Shown here: in pieces, positions 11,816 to 22,877 of the stretch | Layout of the letters: each line of letters opens with the position of its first letter | Numbering within the stretch: position 1 is the stretch's first letter | Assembly (NCBI GenBank): GCA_030549495.1 | Contig: JAUIRK010000734.1 | Location: forward strand, 372,001-436,000 | Length of the DNA: 64,000 nt | Direction of reading: 5' to 3' | Source: Nectonema munidae | Lineage: Eukaryota; Nematomorpha; Nectonematoida; Nectonematidae | Made by a program: the position numbers and the translations under genes | Notes under the pieces: generated by a model | Database searches by the model: none | What the model was told of the DNA's origin: nothing | Seen by the model: the letters and a program-made list of their open reading frames with translations, nothing else

Positions 11816-14180
11816 TAATTTAAAATTTTTATTTAATTTACTTATTTTAATTTAGTAGTAAAATTTTTTAAGATATGATGAAGAAAATGATTATTTTAAA
11901 TAAAATTTTCTAATTATTGTGATTTAGGTTTTTTACATTGGTGGATTAAAATTAAATCCTTTTGTAAAAAAGGGATTAAAATAGTATGGGTTTTCTAGTC
12001 TAACCATCTTTTTTTATAATGCTTTTAAATTATTTGTCGTGTTTTGGGGTGTTTAGTCTGACCGATATAAGAAAGCAAACGCAGATAGAAATGAAAAATG
12101 TAAACTGAGATGGATTGTTTAGAAATGAGCCATGGATAAACAACAACTGGTAGATAAATATTGAATTATATACATTCTAATCATATTATATAACTGGCTT
12201 CAAGCATAAAATAAAAAGAGAATCGTGTGACTGTTTATCATTTGTAATTTCTAATGAAAATATTCACATGAGAAACTCATGATTGAGTGTGGTTTAGAGA
12301 TGGTGTCGTATTTTCATAAATAAAGGAACTATGAGCAGCTTGACAGAGTTGAATATATAAATGAAACTTTTCGTTGAGAGAGAGAAATACTCAATTTTCT
12401 CTCATTATCGGACATCAAAATCAGTTTTTCTCAAAATATGAAACAAAAAACTCAATTTTTATGATGATAAAAGGGCAAGATTTAGTTATCCAACTTACTT
12501 GATAAGCTTAGTTCTTATCCAGTTTCTTAGTTAACTTAAAAAAAATAGGAAAGCTGAATTTGAATTAAGTTTTATAAAGGATTTTGAGTATCTTTTACCA
12601 AATACGTACATTTCGATTTATGGAATCAATTAAAATTTAGATGGCGTTAAATTAAAATTTTAAAAGTTTGTAAATATAAGTTTTCTAATGAATTTAGATT
12701 CTCTATATCTGCATAAAAATTAATATAAGGTCAAGGAGAATTTTATTTAATAATAACCAAACAATCTAGTTCATTGTTTACAATTTTTCGACTTCACTTT
12801 ACTCAATTTTTATTTCCTAAGTATATATTTAAAATTTGCGAATAAAATACATTGAGTACGTATTCGGAGTAAGTGCAGAAAGACATGTAATGCGAGGGCT
12901 AAAGGCGCCTTTTTCTCGATAAATAATAATTATTTACCAACAAATGTTTTTGTTTCAATAAATACTAGTAAGTAAAGCGCATAGTTTCTATTTTTGATTA
13001 AATAATTTTTTGCCAAAAATGTTCTGTTCACTACCATATCTGTTAATTGTGGATAATTCAAAAGGGTCCATAATCCATCTCAAAGATTTAATAAGGATCG
13101 CAGTGTAAAAAATCTTAAAATAGTTTGAGAACAACTATTCTAGAATGAATACAAGACTTTAATTGCCAAAGTTTATTAACACTAATGTACATGGAACAAG
13201 ACTGAAAGACGGCTCACACGACATCTCGCCTAAGAACGTTCGCAAATACACCGAATTAATTGTCATGAACTTGCTTGTCAAGACAGGGTGGAAAAACATA
13301 GTAAGAAACCCTCACATCAAGACACTATCGTACAATCATCTTCATAAATAGTTAATATAATTAAAAAATGGCATTCTAGAACTTCTGTATATTGAATGTT
13401 AAATTGTATTCGTTGATATCGCATCCCAGGAAAAATATTTGAACAAGTGACAGAGATGTCAGGATCAAGAATCCAAGTGAGGATGGGATGCCCATATCTA
13501 GATTCTAAGCTTCAACCATTAGACAATCTGGCGACTAAGTTTTTAAATTTATATTTGATATCATTGAATGCACTTATTCTTAATGGTGGTGATATGCGAA
13601 TAGTGGCTTCAAAAGGTGTTAAATTTAAAGATGAATTATGCCAATCATAATTACGTTTTCTTATATTTATTACACTCATCATGCATTGTTTATCCATTTT
13701 TTATAGCTCATCGTCCCATTAGGTATAACCATTAATTTTTTGAAAGAAAACTTTTTTGATGGGCCTAAAATTTGTAATATATGTTCTCTAAAGGAACTTC
13801 CTGTGAGTACTCGATAGGAAAGTGTAACTCCTATAATGTCTAGAGCCTACAAAATAATGTTTCTCAACATTTGGATCATGGCCCCAAAAGGTAGTCATTT
13901 AAGGATTTTTTGGAATCATAAGAAGTTGAAAAGTATGTTTTAAAAAAATCGCTACAGATTCTGAAAATACTTTAAAATATTTTAAACTAAATACAGTAGA
14001 ATCCCTCAAACGTCAGCCTACCACAGTAGAGAGAGAGCAATTTCTTCCAGTCCCAATATTTTGTCTTACTTTTATTAAAAGCTTAAATTAATAAAATAAT
14101 TCTTATTAAAAAAAAGATTATACAAGTTCTCTCAAAAATTATGTTAAAAAAATTCAAAAATAGAGATTAAAAAATAATTA
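11816..14180. other. Mostly featureless intergenic region
   Basis: The stretch is AT-rich with no supported gene. A patch at 13163-13650 is less AT-rich and holds two short plus-strand frames (62 and 67 residues) that I do not recognise and that lack convincing splice context. A minus-strand polyadenylation signal for COG8 lies at 14071-14076. Confidence 0.5.
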
Positions 14181-14189
14181 ACACAATTT

Positions 14190-15773
14190 TCAAACATTAA
14201 ACAACTCCATTTTGATTTTAGCGGGATTCACGAAGGTAAAAGATTTATCAGTTTCACTCAAAACTTGATTTAATAAGTCACAAATGGGTTTTATCAAGGT
14301 ATGTTCCATTTTTTCAATGACTTCAATTCGTAAATCATATTCTATTTTGTTGTTCTTTAATTTTAAGCACATAAAAATTAGGCTATTTCTACAAATCGAG
14401 GTCAATGACTCTTGCATCAGTTGAATGAAAACGGGAAATACTTCAAGCAAACACCAAGATGTAATCTTTTTCACAAGAAGGCCAAAAATCTGTCTCAGAA
14501 ACAAAAGGGCATCTTGCATTTGAGAAATAAAAACTTTAGCTTTGAATTCTTTAGAATTTGTAAAAAGAATTCCTTCTAGTTTGTTATGAAACACATTTTG
14601 ACATTTTTTTAATTTTTTTTCAACATACTCAATAATAAATTTCGCAAAAAAGGAACGCCATATCAGCGAAAAATCGGCGCGAAAACCACAGAGCGAGGCT
14701 TGAAAAAAAGAACATTGGAAGAATAGATTTTTGGCTTGGATGTAAGAGCTGACATTTTTCAAAGTCTCTTTCAAGTCAACAGTAAATTGCATAATGATGG
14801 CGTTAAGCCATGAAGTCAAAATGAAGGATCGTTCTCGTAGAAACTTGTCATTAAAAAAGGAAACCGTTTCATCTTTGGCGTTACGTTGCTCTTGTCTGAA
14901 AATATCTCCAAATAAAATATTAGAAGCACTGATGCTATCGAAAATGATACAGCGATATATGTCAATCATTTTTATTAAATAGAAATATGGCGAATCATTA
15001 CCCAACTTAGCACTGATCTTAAACGCCATTCGTTGTTTTATCAAGTATGTAAATTTGGCCATAAGGAAGAAGAACATGACTCGATGCTTAACAGAGTAAG
15101 AAAAAATGCTCTGTTTTGTTACTATTGTTTTCGATAAAATCTTTCTATTTTGCCCAGAACTTTGGTAGAGGAAAAAATTGTCATCTAGCAATGAAATAGC
15201 CTTAATCAAGGAATATATTGAAAATGATGATGATGATGTTGTAGCAATGTCAATCAAATGAGAGAAAAGTTTCTGGACAAAGTCGTGTTTCAAGCTAATT
15301 AACTCATCCCAGAAAAAAAGGGACAGTTTTGAGGTGTTTATTTTAGGATTTGTTTCTCCGGCAAATTTTTGTAAGAAATCTTGAAGAAAAATGATTAAAT
15401 CTACGCCTTCATCGAAGAAGTGACTTTGTAGACAAGAAGAAAATAGTTCTCGAATCTCAAGGACATCCTGAATCATGGAAATAGAGGAATTAGTAATTTG
15501 ACAAATTTGAGTCTTTTCAAGATAATTCGCAAGACAGACTTTCATATTTGAAAGGGAGTTGTGTAAACATTTAACATTGAAGAGCAGGGCATTCAAAACG
15601 TGGAACATTTCTAGAGAAGCTTTTTCATAGAGTTGAGAGTTAGTGTGGGATTGAATGATCAGCTGGTGGGCAGAGATAATTTCATCTTTAATACACACGT
15701 CCATGTCTACAATACTTTTATCTCTCTCCTCCACCAATTCTTCAATCCATTTAGCTGCACACGTGGCAATCAT
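14190..15773 (-). CDS. COG8: Conserved oligomeric Golgi complex subunit 8
   Basis: This is a subunit of the COG tethering complex, which acts at Golgi membranes in retrograde vesicle tethering. The 527-residue frame aligns with animal COG8 (Dor1 family) along its length. 'VLEIRELFSSCLQSHFFDEG' (104-123) matches the helical block before the middle region. 'NDSPYFYLIK' (259-268) with the following 'CIIFDSISASNILF' matches the strongly conserved NDDPYFhhxK...hFDIhTQYRAIF block. 'LCGFRADFSLIW' (361-372) matches the 'GLSFSRVGADFR' block. Human COG8 is about 600 residues, and the N-terminal 50 or so are shorter here. A TGA directly precedes the ATG in frame, so either translation starts here or an intron acceptor near 15758 joins an unseen upstream exon. 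A polyadenylation signal (AATAAA) lies about 115 bp downstream. No introns interrupt the frame, and the protein is rich in Phe and Lys, as expected of an AT-rich genome. Confidence 0.93.
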   Translation of the reverse strand: MIATCAAKWIEELVEERDKSIVDMDVCIKDEIISAHQLIIQSHTNSQLYEKASLEMFHVLNALLFNVKCLHNSLSNMKVCLANYLEKTQICQITNSSISMIQDVLEIRELFSSCLQSHFFDEGVDLIIFLQDFLQKFAGETNPKINTSKLSLFFWDELISLKHDFVQKLFSHLIDIATTSSSSFSIYSLIKAISLLDDNFFLYQSSGQNRKILSKTIVTKQSIFSYSVKHRVMFFFLMAKFTYLIKQRMAFKISAKLGNDSPYFYLIKMIDIYRCIIFDSISASNILFGDIFRQEQRNAKDETVSFFNDKFLRERSFILTSWLNAIIMQFTVDLKETLKNVSSYIQAKNLFFQCSFFQASLCGFRADFSLIWRSFFAKFIIEYVEKKLKKCQNVFHNKLEGILFTNSKEFKAKVFISQMQDALLFLRQIFGLLVKKITSWCLLEVFPVFIQLMQESLTSICRNSLIFMCLKLKNNKIEYDLRIEVIEKMEHTLIKPICDLLNQVLSETDKSFTFVNPAKIKMELFNV

Positions 15774-16242
15774 TCAAAGATTTCCTTTAATCAAAATTTT
15801 GAAAAACTAAACATATCGTTGGCGTGTACGTGTCTATCACTCTGTGTATAATGAATTTAAAATAATAATTAACATTTTGAAGAAGATAGTAACGTGATAT
15901 AAATTTAAATAATAATATTTATATTTGAAAGAAATGTAATTAATTATAATTAAGGAGGCATCTTTTGAGTTATAAATTATTATTTGACAAAACAAACTTG
16001 AAAATTAAAAATGAGGATGCAATATTTTTCAAAAATTGTAAAACTCTGCCTCAATTCTACTGAATGAAGAAATCTTTAATTCCCACTTTGACACTCTTTA
16101 TTCATTTACGATCTCAGATGTTTAGAGGTTGTCTGCTTTGTTTAAATGTTTTGAAAGTATTATAAATGGACTATTTGGTAAGGAATTTTGTTGATATTAA
16201 TTTGAAAAAGTTGAGTTGTGAATTTTTGGTGTTATGTGTTTC
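15774..16242. other. COG8 upstream region
   Basis: This non-coding AT-rich DNA probably holds the COG8 5' region and promoter. No core promoter motif could be assigned. Confidence 0.4.
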
Positions 16243-16250
16243 CTTCAATT

Positions 16251-16544
16251 CATGGATGGACCGAGAGGGGGATGCATACCCCCCCCCCCCCCCCCCCCAC
16301 CAGCAATCTATTCAAGAAAAATTAAAGTTGGAGTCCACCCTAAAATAGAAATCAAAATTGATGAAGTCATTGATCGATTTTCAAAGCAAAAAGAAAGAAG
16401 AAAAGACTTTGTAATATAATTGTAATCATTTATTTTACATACGTTTTCAAATTTCTTCCCTAATAAAATGTGTAAAATATTTTGATAATATTAGTATACC
16501 CCCCCCCCCCCCCCCCCCACAAAAGATTTCTGGATCCCCCACTG
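16251..16544. mobile_element. hAT-type MITE with two C20 tracts, 294 bp
   Basis: A perfect 8-bp target duplication, cttcaatt, flanks the element (16243-16250 and 16545-16552). The ends are imperfect inverted repeats: CATGGATGGACCGAGAGGGG on the left, and CAGTGGGGGATCCAGAAATC read inward from the right. Two runs of 20 C (16279-16298 and 16499-16518) sit near the two ends, each preceded by 'atac' and followed by 'ac', on the same strand. There is no transposase. The proline-rich open frames here are only translated C runs. Confidence 0.82.
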
Positions 16545-16552
16545 CTTCAATT

Positions 16553-17350
16553 AGGCTTCTTGAATTGTTATGATGTCGGTAGAGTGCTGATCGATAAGTT
16601 GCAAGAGTTGTGGGAGCTTGCTTTTAATGACATTTATATTCGATTCTATTACTATAAAAGTGGACAATCGTTTGTGAAAAGAATAAAGCATCTTGTATTC
16701 TTGTCAGGGTAAGTATTTGGGTCTTTGTGTTTTTGTGAAATCCTGATCTGACATTATTTCATGCATTTCGATACGGTGTTATATTGTTATTCTAATTTAT
16801 CCCGTGAGATGTATGCTGTGAGTTCAAGACATTTCGTAAATAAACTGGTCATTTGGTACACAAAAGATTAAAAAAGTGGTTAAGAAACGTCCACAAGTAG
16901 GTACGAAACGCCAAAATGTCCTGCGCCCATATCTAGTGGGTTGTGTCGTGATTGCATAGTATAGATGTAGAGTAGAGTTTTAGTATACATATTTTTTACA
17001 TATAAAGCAAAATATTTTGTTTGCTTTGCAGCAAGTCAGCTGCTTCTTCCTGCACTTCCTTCGTGTGTTGGGCTGGTAGTTGCCGAATGTTAGCGTTTGT
17101 TCTTACGCGTTAAAGAGATTACGTGAAATCTGTGTCTTTTAGTAGATTCGAATAAAGACGGAGACGTTTTGTTTTGTAGTTCTGCGTTTTCTATACTAAA
17201 GAGTAAAGGGGAGCTGAAAAATGAAGAGACCACCATTGTTACCACCTGACTTTGTACTTGCACTGTAAGCTCTTCACACCATAAGAGCACTAATTTTATC
17301 AAGTCAAATGACCTTATTTTTAATTCTGATTGCATCACTACCTTCTAGTT
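16553..17350 (+). other. Unassigned region with an exon-like open frame
   Basis: From 16545 to 16712 a plus-strand frame continues out of the MITE into 'LLQLGFLNCYDVGRVLIDKL' and ends 'HLVFLSG' at a good 5' splice-donor-like sequence (CAGGGTAAGTAT near 16705-16716). I do not recognise the peptide and found no partner exon, so a host exon is only a possibility. The remainder to 17350 shows no supported feature. Confidence 0.25.
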
Positions 17351-19499
17351 CAGTGGTTCTCAAACTGGAGTCCGAGGTGCTCTAGGGGATCGCGAAGCAG
17401 TTTCATGGGGACCGAGAAGGGGACCCTGAGTGGATCGTTTTGCGCAACATATTGCACTGATATTGGGTCATTTGCAATTTTTGTAAAAATTCACATTTAA
17501 GAGAATAAATAATTTAGTCTTTCAATTGTGTACTATTTTGATTCTTTTATTTCTTTTCAAGCCTAATTTTATAGATGTAAATGTGCATTTTTCTTAGTGG
17601 CTTAAAAAATAAAATATAACGCGACTCATACATGAAATTTTGTTTTGCTGCATTAACGTCTCGTTGGGAAGAGGAACCTAAATGTCTTTTGTTTTCTGAA
17701 GTGTTAGCATCCATTCTTCTAAAGCCCGTCAAGTAAAACTTAAATTGGAAGTGAAGCACTCGAATTCAGTAAACAACACCATTTTAAACCTCAAACCGAA
17801 CAATTACCCAAATCCAGCTTTGATAACATAGGAATGTTTTTGCAAAATATTAAGTGTGGTTTGACAGCCTTCTACAAAGTTTCAAAAAATATCCGTCGTC
17901 AAAAAGTCCCACAAAATAGGAGAACAGGCTGCAAAGATATTATATTGAATGTGTTATGTAATTCTGAACGTGTGGAACCATATCTTCTTGTCAAACGGTA
18001 TCGTTAGAAGGCTAATAGGAGAGATGTCTGATGACATGATATCAGAGGTGGTTTTATGGATTCGGAAATCGATTCTTATCAACTTTTTGCAATTAAGTAT
18101 GATGAAACAATGGATACTGCAAACTTAATTCAGCAATGAATTTACGTACAATTTGTATATGACAAGCACCTGGAAGAATTTTTTGTTTTTCGAAACTCTT
18201 ATCAGTAGAACCAGTGAAAGAGAAATATTTGACAAGGTGGACAATTTTTTACAGCATGTGTCATTAATCCAGAATATCCACATGTGTCTTAGAGTGTGTA
18301 CTGGCCGTGCTCTAGCAATTTCTTCTTGTTTTAGTATTTAGATTTTAGTCTCTGATTAAGCAAAAATCTCCAGATGTAATTGGTACTCAGTGCGCTATTC
18401 AACTCCACGCCTTAATAATGAAAACCTAAAATTACGTGATGTGTTGGAAAATGTTCTCAATGAAGTCATTAAAACAGCGTATTTAACTACCTTCAACTCT
18501 TGTTTGTTTTCAGTTATACAAGGTAAAAATAAGAATAATATAGGAAAATGATTTCGAATTTGAAAAACTCTTGCTGCACTCAAACGTAAGGTGGCTTTTC
18601 AAAGTAAAAATATCGAAATGATACAATGGAAAGAAATCAAGCAATTTCGGCAAAGCAAACTAGGCATGCATGTAAAATTTTCTGATGCCCGTTTTGCTAT
18701 ATTCCTATCATTTTTAGTGAACATATTTGGATCTATGAATTCCCTTATCCTTGCGCTGAAAGGAAAGATCGCAGTTCTCCATTGACATAAAAGTGACACA
18801 TTTTTAAATGAAGATGGAATAATCGCATTCTTAGACAAGGAAAATTTTGCTAGATTTTCGAACATATTTGTTTATGAAAATAAGATTTTCATCAATGAAG
18901 ATGTTCTGGATGTCATAAAACACCGTGTAAAATATCTTATCCAAGAAAGTTCACTTTATTTTCCTAACCTACAAAAATTTGAAAAATACTATCAATTTAT
19001 CAAAAACCCATTTATATTCTCGATTATTAGTAATCTGACCTCAGAGGATTTCTTAATTCAAGAACAGTTTAATGATTGAGGAGGTGCAAAAGATGTTTTT
19101 GTGAAATGTCTCATAGCGATTTTTCGATTGAAATGGGACAGTCTTATGCTGGTGTTGCAAAGATGGCTCTGAAAGCTCATCTTCGATTTTCCACCACATA
19201 TGAGTGTGTGCAAGCATTTTCCATGTTACTTCCCATTAAAACCAAATACAAAAACAGATAGGAAGTGAGTAATATGAGAATTGCATTGCCAAACAAAGCC
19301 AAACAACAAACTGGTTTAAACAAAGCAGATAGATGCATCTATCCCATTGACATTGATTGAATTATTCAGACAATTTTTAAATAATCAATTTTGTACAGTA
19401 GTTTTTATGGTTTATTTTTTTTAAATGAAACCCCGACCTATTAAAAAATTATAGAAAGACCGTCACACCGAACATTTTTAAAAAGTTTGTGAACCACTC
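17351..19499 (+). mobile_element. hAT (Charlie/ZBED5-like) transposon, decayed
   Basis: The terminal repeats are CAGTGGTTCTCAAACT on the left and AGTTTGTGAACCACTC on the right; the CAGTGGTTCTCAA end is typical of Charlie-type hATs. Possible 8-bp duplications match only 5 of 8. Plus-strand frames follow the ZBED5/SCAND3-like transposase order: a BED-finger tail 'LEVKHSN' near 17750, 'GEQAAKILY', 'IVRRLIGEMSDDMISE' near 18000, 'TSEREIFDKVDNF' near 18220, and the C-terminal 'KMALKAHLRFSTTYECVQAF' with 'IKTKYKNR' near 19160-19260. In relatives the last part reads LCEAGFS..TKTKYRNRL. The element spans its full length but has many stops and frameshifts. Confidence 0.85.
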
Positions 19500-21425
19500 T
19501 TCAAACTCAACAAGAGAACAAAATCATTCATCTACTCATCGCATGTAACCAAACCTTTATCCCTCCTTATTGCCATTTACCAGTAATTGAAGCCGATGGT
19601 CACATTCTATCTGTATAATCTATCGCTAGATATGCTATATTCTAACCAAGTGAAGGTTTTATACCATGGTTCTAAAAATGATCTCTTTTATAAATCTCTA
19701 GGGAACAGAATTTTCGTTGAGCCAATTTTATATATGCCGTTCGAAGGTTAAAAATGTCTTTGTGATCTAAATGTAAAATCTGTAAAATAAAGCATCTCTG
19801 TAAATGTAAGTCTGTAAAAGTTGGATGAAGATTTCTTTTTACTTTTTTTTTGTGCTTTTTTCAAATAAATTTTTCAAAAAAAAAAGACCATATGGAAAGG
19901 GTTGTATTAGAAGACTCAATGGAAAAACAGTCAGACCTCATTTTTCCAACACTAAATTATTCGACAAATCCGCTATCCGATACAATATTGATTAGGAGCT
20001 AAAAGATATTTCTCACCCTCTCATTGTCAACAAGCCTTGTTCATATCAAATAAATTAGTTAGGTGGATTGATTATTCTGTACTGAAATGCATTGTTACTT
20101 AAAATTAAATTTTAAAATTTTTAGCAAAGAAATGTTACGAAGCTAGATTAGTAACACAGAAAAACAAGGAATCATCTTATATAATCTTCCTATTCAACCT
20201 ACACATATATTCAGTCAGTAAAGTAGATTGTTTGAAAATTTATTTAGGAATATGGGTCTATGAATTGACAGGTATGTAGCCGTGAATTTTAATTTGGCCC
20301 TTTTAAGCTTAAATTTATATAAATTAGCTATCCCATTCCCAAAATTATAAGCTATAAATAACATGAAAATGAAATTATTTGTACAAAGTTTTACTAACAA
20401 AAATGTTAAGGAAGGTGTAAAAACATTGCCAACTATTTTAAGCAATCTGGATAAAAAAAAACCTTAAAGAAAAAATTAAAACTTTTTTGAAAAAACTCAA
20501 GATAAAGCTGCACTTTTTTGGTGATGCCAAAACACCTTGAAAATATGAATTTAAAGTTTTATTCAATTTTAAATAGTTTTAGATCCTGCACAAACCAAGT
20601 TTATCATTTTATCTTTTTCTGATAATTTTACTCAAATGTATGCATTGACAAAGCTAAAGAAGTATATATTATAAGCGAAATATGTAATATAATTTTATGC
20701 TTTATTACTTTAAAGCAGTTTTGGATGAATGTCTACTTTTTTTCTTTGATTAGGAAATTTCTTACTACCATTTTCAACCACATGCATATTTTTTTACCTT
20801 CACTCTTTTCGATGAAAGCTTTAATTTTCCCATTTTTTGACTTCTAGATGACTCTTAACCAAATTTAGATGTTAAAAAAAAGACCACAAAGAACTTTCAA
20901 CCAAAATATGTAATTCTACTTTATTTTAAAGAGTTCTTTTTAGAAATACAGGTTTTCCATATCCTGTTCTAAATCTTTTACTGAATTTGTAGATCTTTTT
21001 AAAAGATTTTTTACTTTCAGCACTTTTTTGTTTTTTATAAAGATCGGCTTTTTCACTGAAAGAGATATTCGTATGAAATCTTCAGACATAAAAAGCTTTT
21101 TAGCAGAAGCTATCATTGAGTTTTCTTCCCCCTAAAATGAATTTACAAGATCGAAATAACTCTATCTTCAGGAATGTTTGCAGTAAACAACCAAGGCAAA
21201 AACAAAAGTTTGTGAAATTAATTTTTTTCATTTTTTCTACCGTTAATTTTTAGGTATACCCTGAATTATTTTTTTCAGCATAACAATTTTTAAACAATAA
21301 ATAATTATAGCCATCTAAAATATATAAAAAAAAATTAAAATTTATTTAATATTAACTTTATTTTTAAATCTAAATATAATAGTCATACTTAAAAGAGTAG
21401 TTCTTTATAATGTGTCCTAACGTTC
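19500..21425. other. Non-coding AT-rich stretch
   Basis: No supported gene or element was found. A short less AT-rich part at 19500-19700 was not recognised. Confidence 0.45.
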
Positions 21426-21429
21426 TTTT

Positions 21430-21835
21430 CTTTTACCATTTCTTTAAAAAATAAATTCTAGTTTTATCGTTTTCACCTTCATACAAAGTATAATTGGGTC
21501 TGTCGCTTAAATATAACTTTTTGAATTCTTTTCTGACTTTATTAAAATCATACTCTGGTCCAGATGTCGTATATATTTTCATGTCTTCCCACACTTTTTT
21601 TAGTAATAATTTGCCAATGTGATGTCAACAAGGACACCAAAGAAGATATACTTTTTTTGAATGCAAGTACATGTTGCATTTAAATATTTGGTGTTAAGAC
21701 TAGTTGTGTCAAAAACAATTGTTTCTACAATTCCATTCTTCGAGTAAATTCACCGAAGAACTTGATGATAATAAAGCTTCTCCTCCTTTGGATAAACGAT
21801 AGATTTTTATCAAAGACACGCCAAATATTTTATCC
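21430..21835 (-). mobile_element. Second remnant of the unnamed transposase-like family
   Basis: Minus-strand frames give 'NLLEEWNCRNN' followed in another frame by 'CFDTTSLNTKYLNATCTCIQ', 'YIFFGVLVDITLANYY' and further traces. These match the same family as 29-1341: the LEEWNC block, then a CFDTTxxNT block with its presumed catalytic Asp and the region before the CRHH block. The first copy has the LLEKWNCQ block at the same place. This copy is more degraded, and no ends were found. Confidence 0.5.
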
Positions 21836-21989
21836 ATCCCAATGTAGATATCAATTTTGATGAAGTCCATGACACTTTTTTGTTTGCGATTTTTCTATAA
21901 CTTCAACTTTATTTTTATAAGCTGGGTACGATGAATATTTGTTTGCATCGCCCTCACAGACTTCTAATGGTGATTGAAAAATAGCAGAC

Positions 21990-22410
21990 GTATTAGGTAG
22001 TTTCGAGTTAGCCACCAACTACCTACAACCTTCCTTTAAAGAAGAATATTACATTAAAAAACTCCAGCCCTCTATAAACAGACTCACCTTCGAACAGCCT
22101 CTTCTTATTAGCTACAAACAAATTTACACACAAATCCGAAACAATGAGTATCCTCAGGGCACACTTACACCTCTCTATAAACCACACACACTACTTTCTA
22201 CAAGTTAATTACCCTTTTCTCCATACACCTTATCTTTATTTATATGTAAGTTACATATTTTGTTTATTTCAGTTCACATACAACATCACTATTAACTGAT
22301 TTGGCCTTTATATTTAGACTCTTGATAGAGACCGTAGGGTCAAAATATTGAATCCTAATTTGTGAAATTGTAAAGTCGAGATAATAAAGATTTCTTTTGA
22401 AAGTTTGCTT
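21990..22410 (+). other. Probable retroelement 3' tail with hammerhead-like motif
   Basis: A plus-strand frame from about 22000 to 22205 ('QPSFKEEYYIKKLQPSINRL' through 'LTPLYKPHTLLSTS') ends in TAA and looks like a real protein tail, but I cannot name it. It is followed by a non-coding part containing CTTGATAGAGACCGTAGGGT (22321-22340) then CAAAA. A GACC-gtag-GGTC stem sits between sequences close to the CUGAUGA and GAAA cores of hammerhead ribozymes. An AATAAAG occurs near 22385. Penelope-like and some other retroelements carry such ribozymes, so a retroelement tail is the likeliest reading. Confidence 0.35.
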
Positions 22411-22877
22411 TTAGTAATTATACTTATTCTAATGTGCACCGACTTCGCCTTATCAATTGTACCAATACAGAAGCTCAATTTTTTTTTCATTCAATTATAA
22501 AATCCATCTAAAATTATTCTAATTATAAAATTGAGAAAATAATATTTTTCAGTAATGAATTACAGCTTTGATCGATACTTTTACACGACAATTTAAAAAA
22601 GAAATCAGCATGGTCCATTAAATACAAAATGACAAATTCTATTTAAATTTAAAATTTAAATGATATGCTCTAAACCGAAACTTCAAAAAACTTTTTAGAA
22701 GGGGAACTGGATGAAAGTTAAAATAATTAAATATTCTTTATAAATTAATGAAATTTAAATGAATTGGGATGGGAAGATGGTAAAACAATAAAATAAAAGC
22801 ACATTTATTGGAGATTTTGTTTCAAAATGAAAATACAAATAGATCATGATGGTGTTCACCATGTTCATTACCATTAT
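22411..22877. other. 3' flank of the 340-residue gene
   Basis: The stretch is AT-rich and non-coding. An AATAAA in minus orientation at 22804-22809, about 70 bp past the stop codon of the next gene, is its likely polyadenylation signal. Confidence 0.45.

Noticed and set aside
13163-13650. Two short plus-strand frames in a less AT-rich patch
   Set aside because: Unrecognised, no splice context, and the opposite strand is open as well; support is too weak for a gene call.
16166-16712. Proline-rich open frames
   Set aside because: They translate C20 tracts of the MITE; the frames change with tract length.
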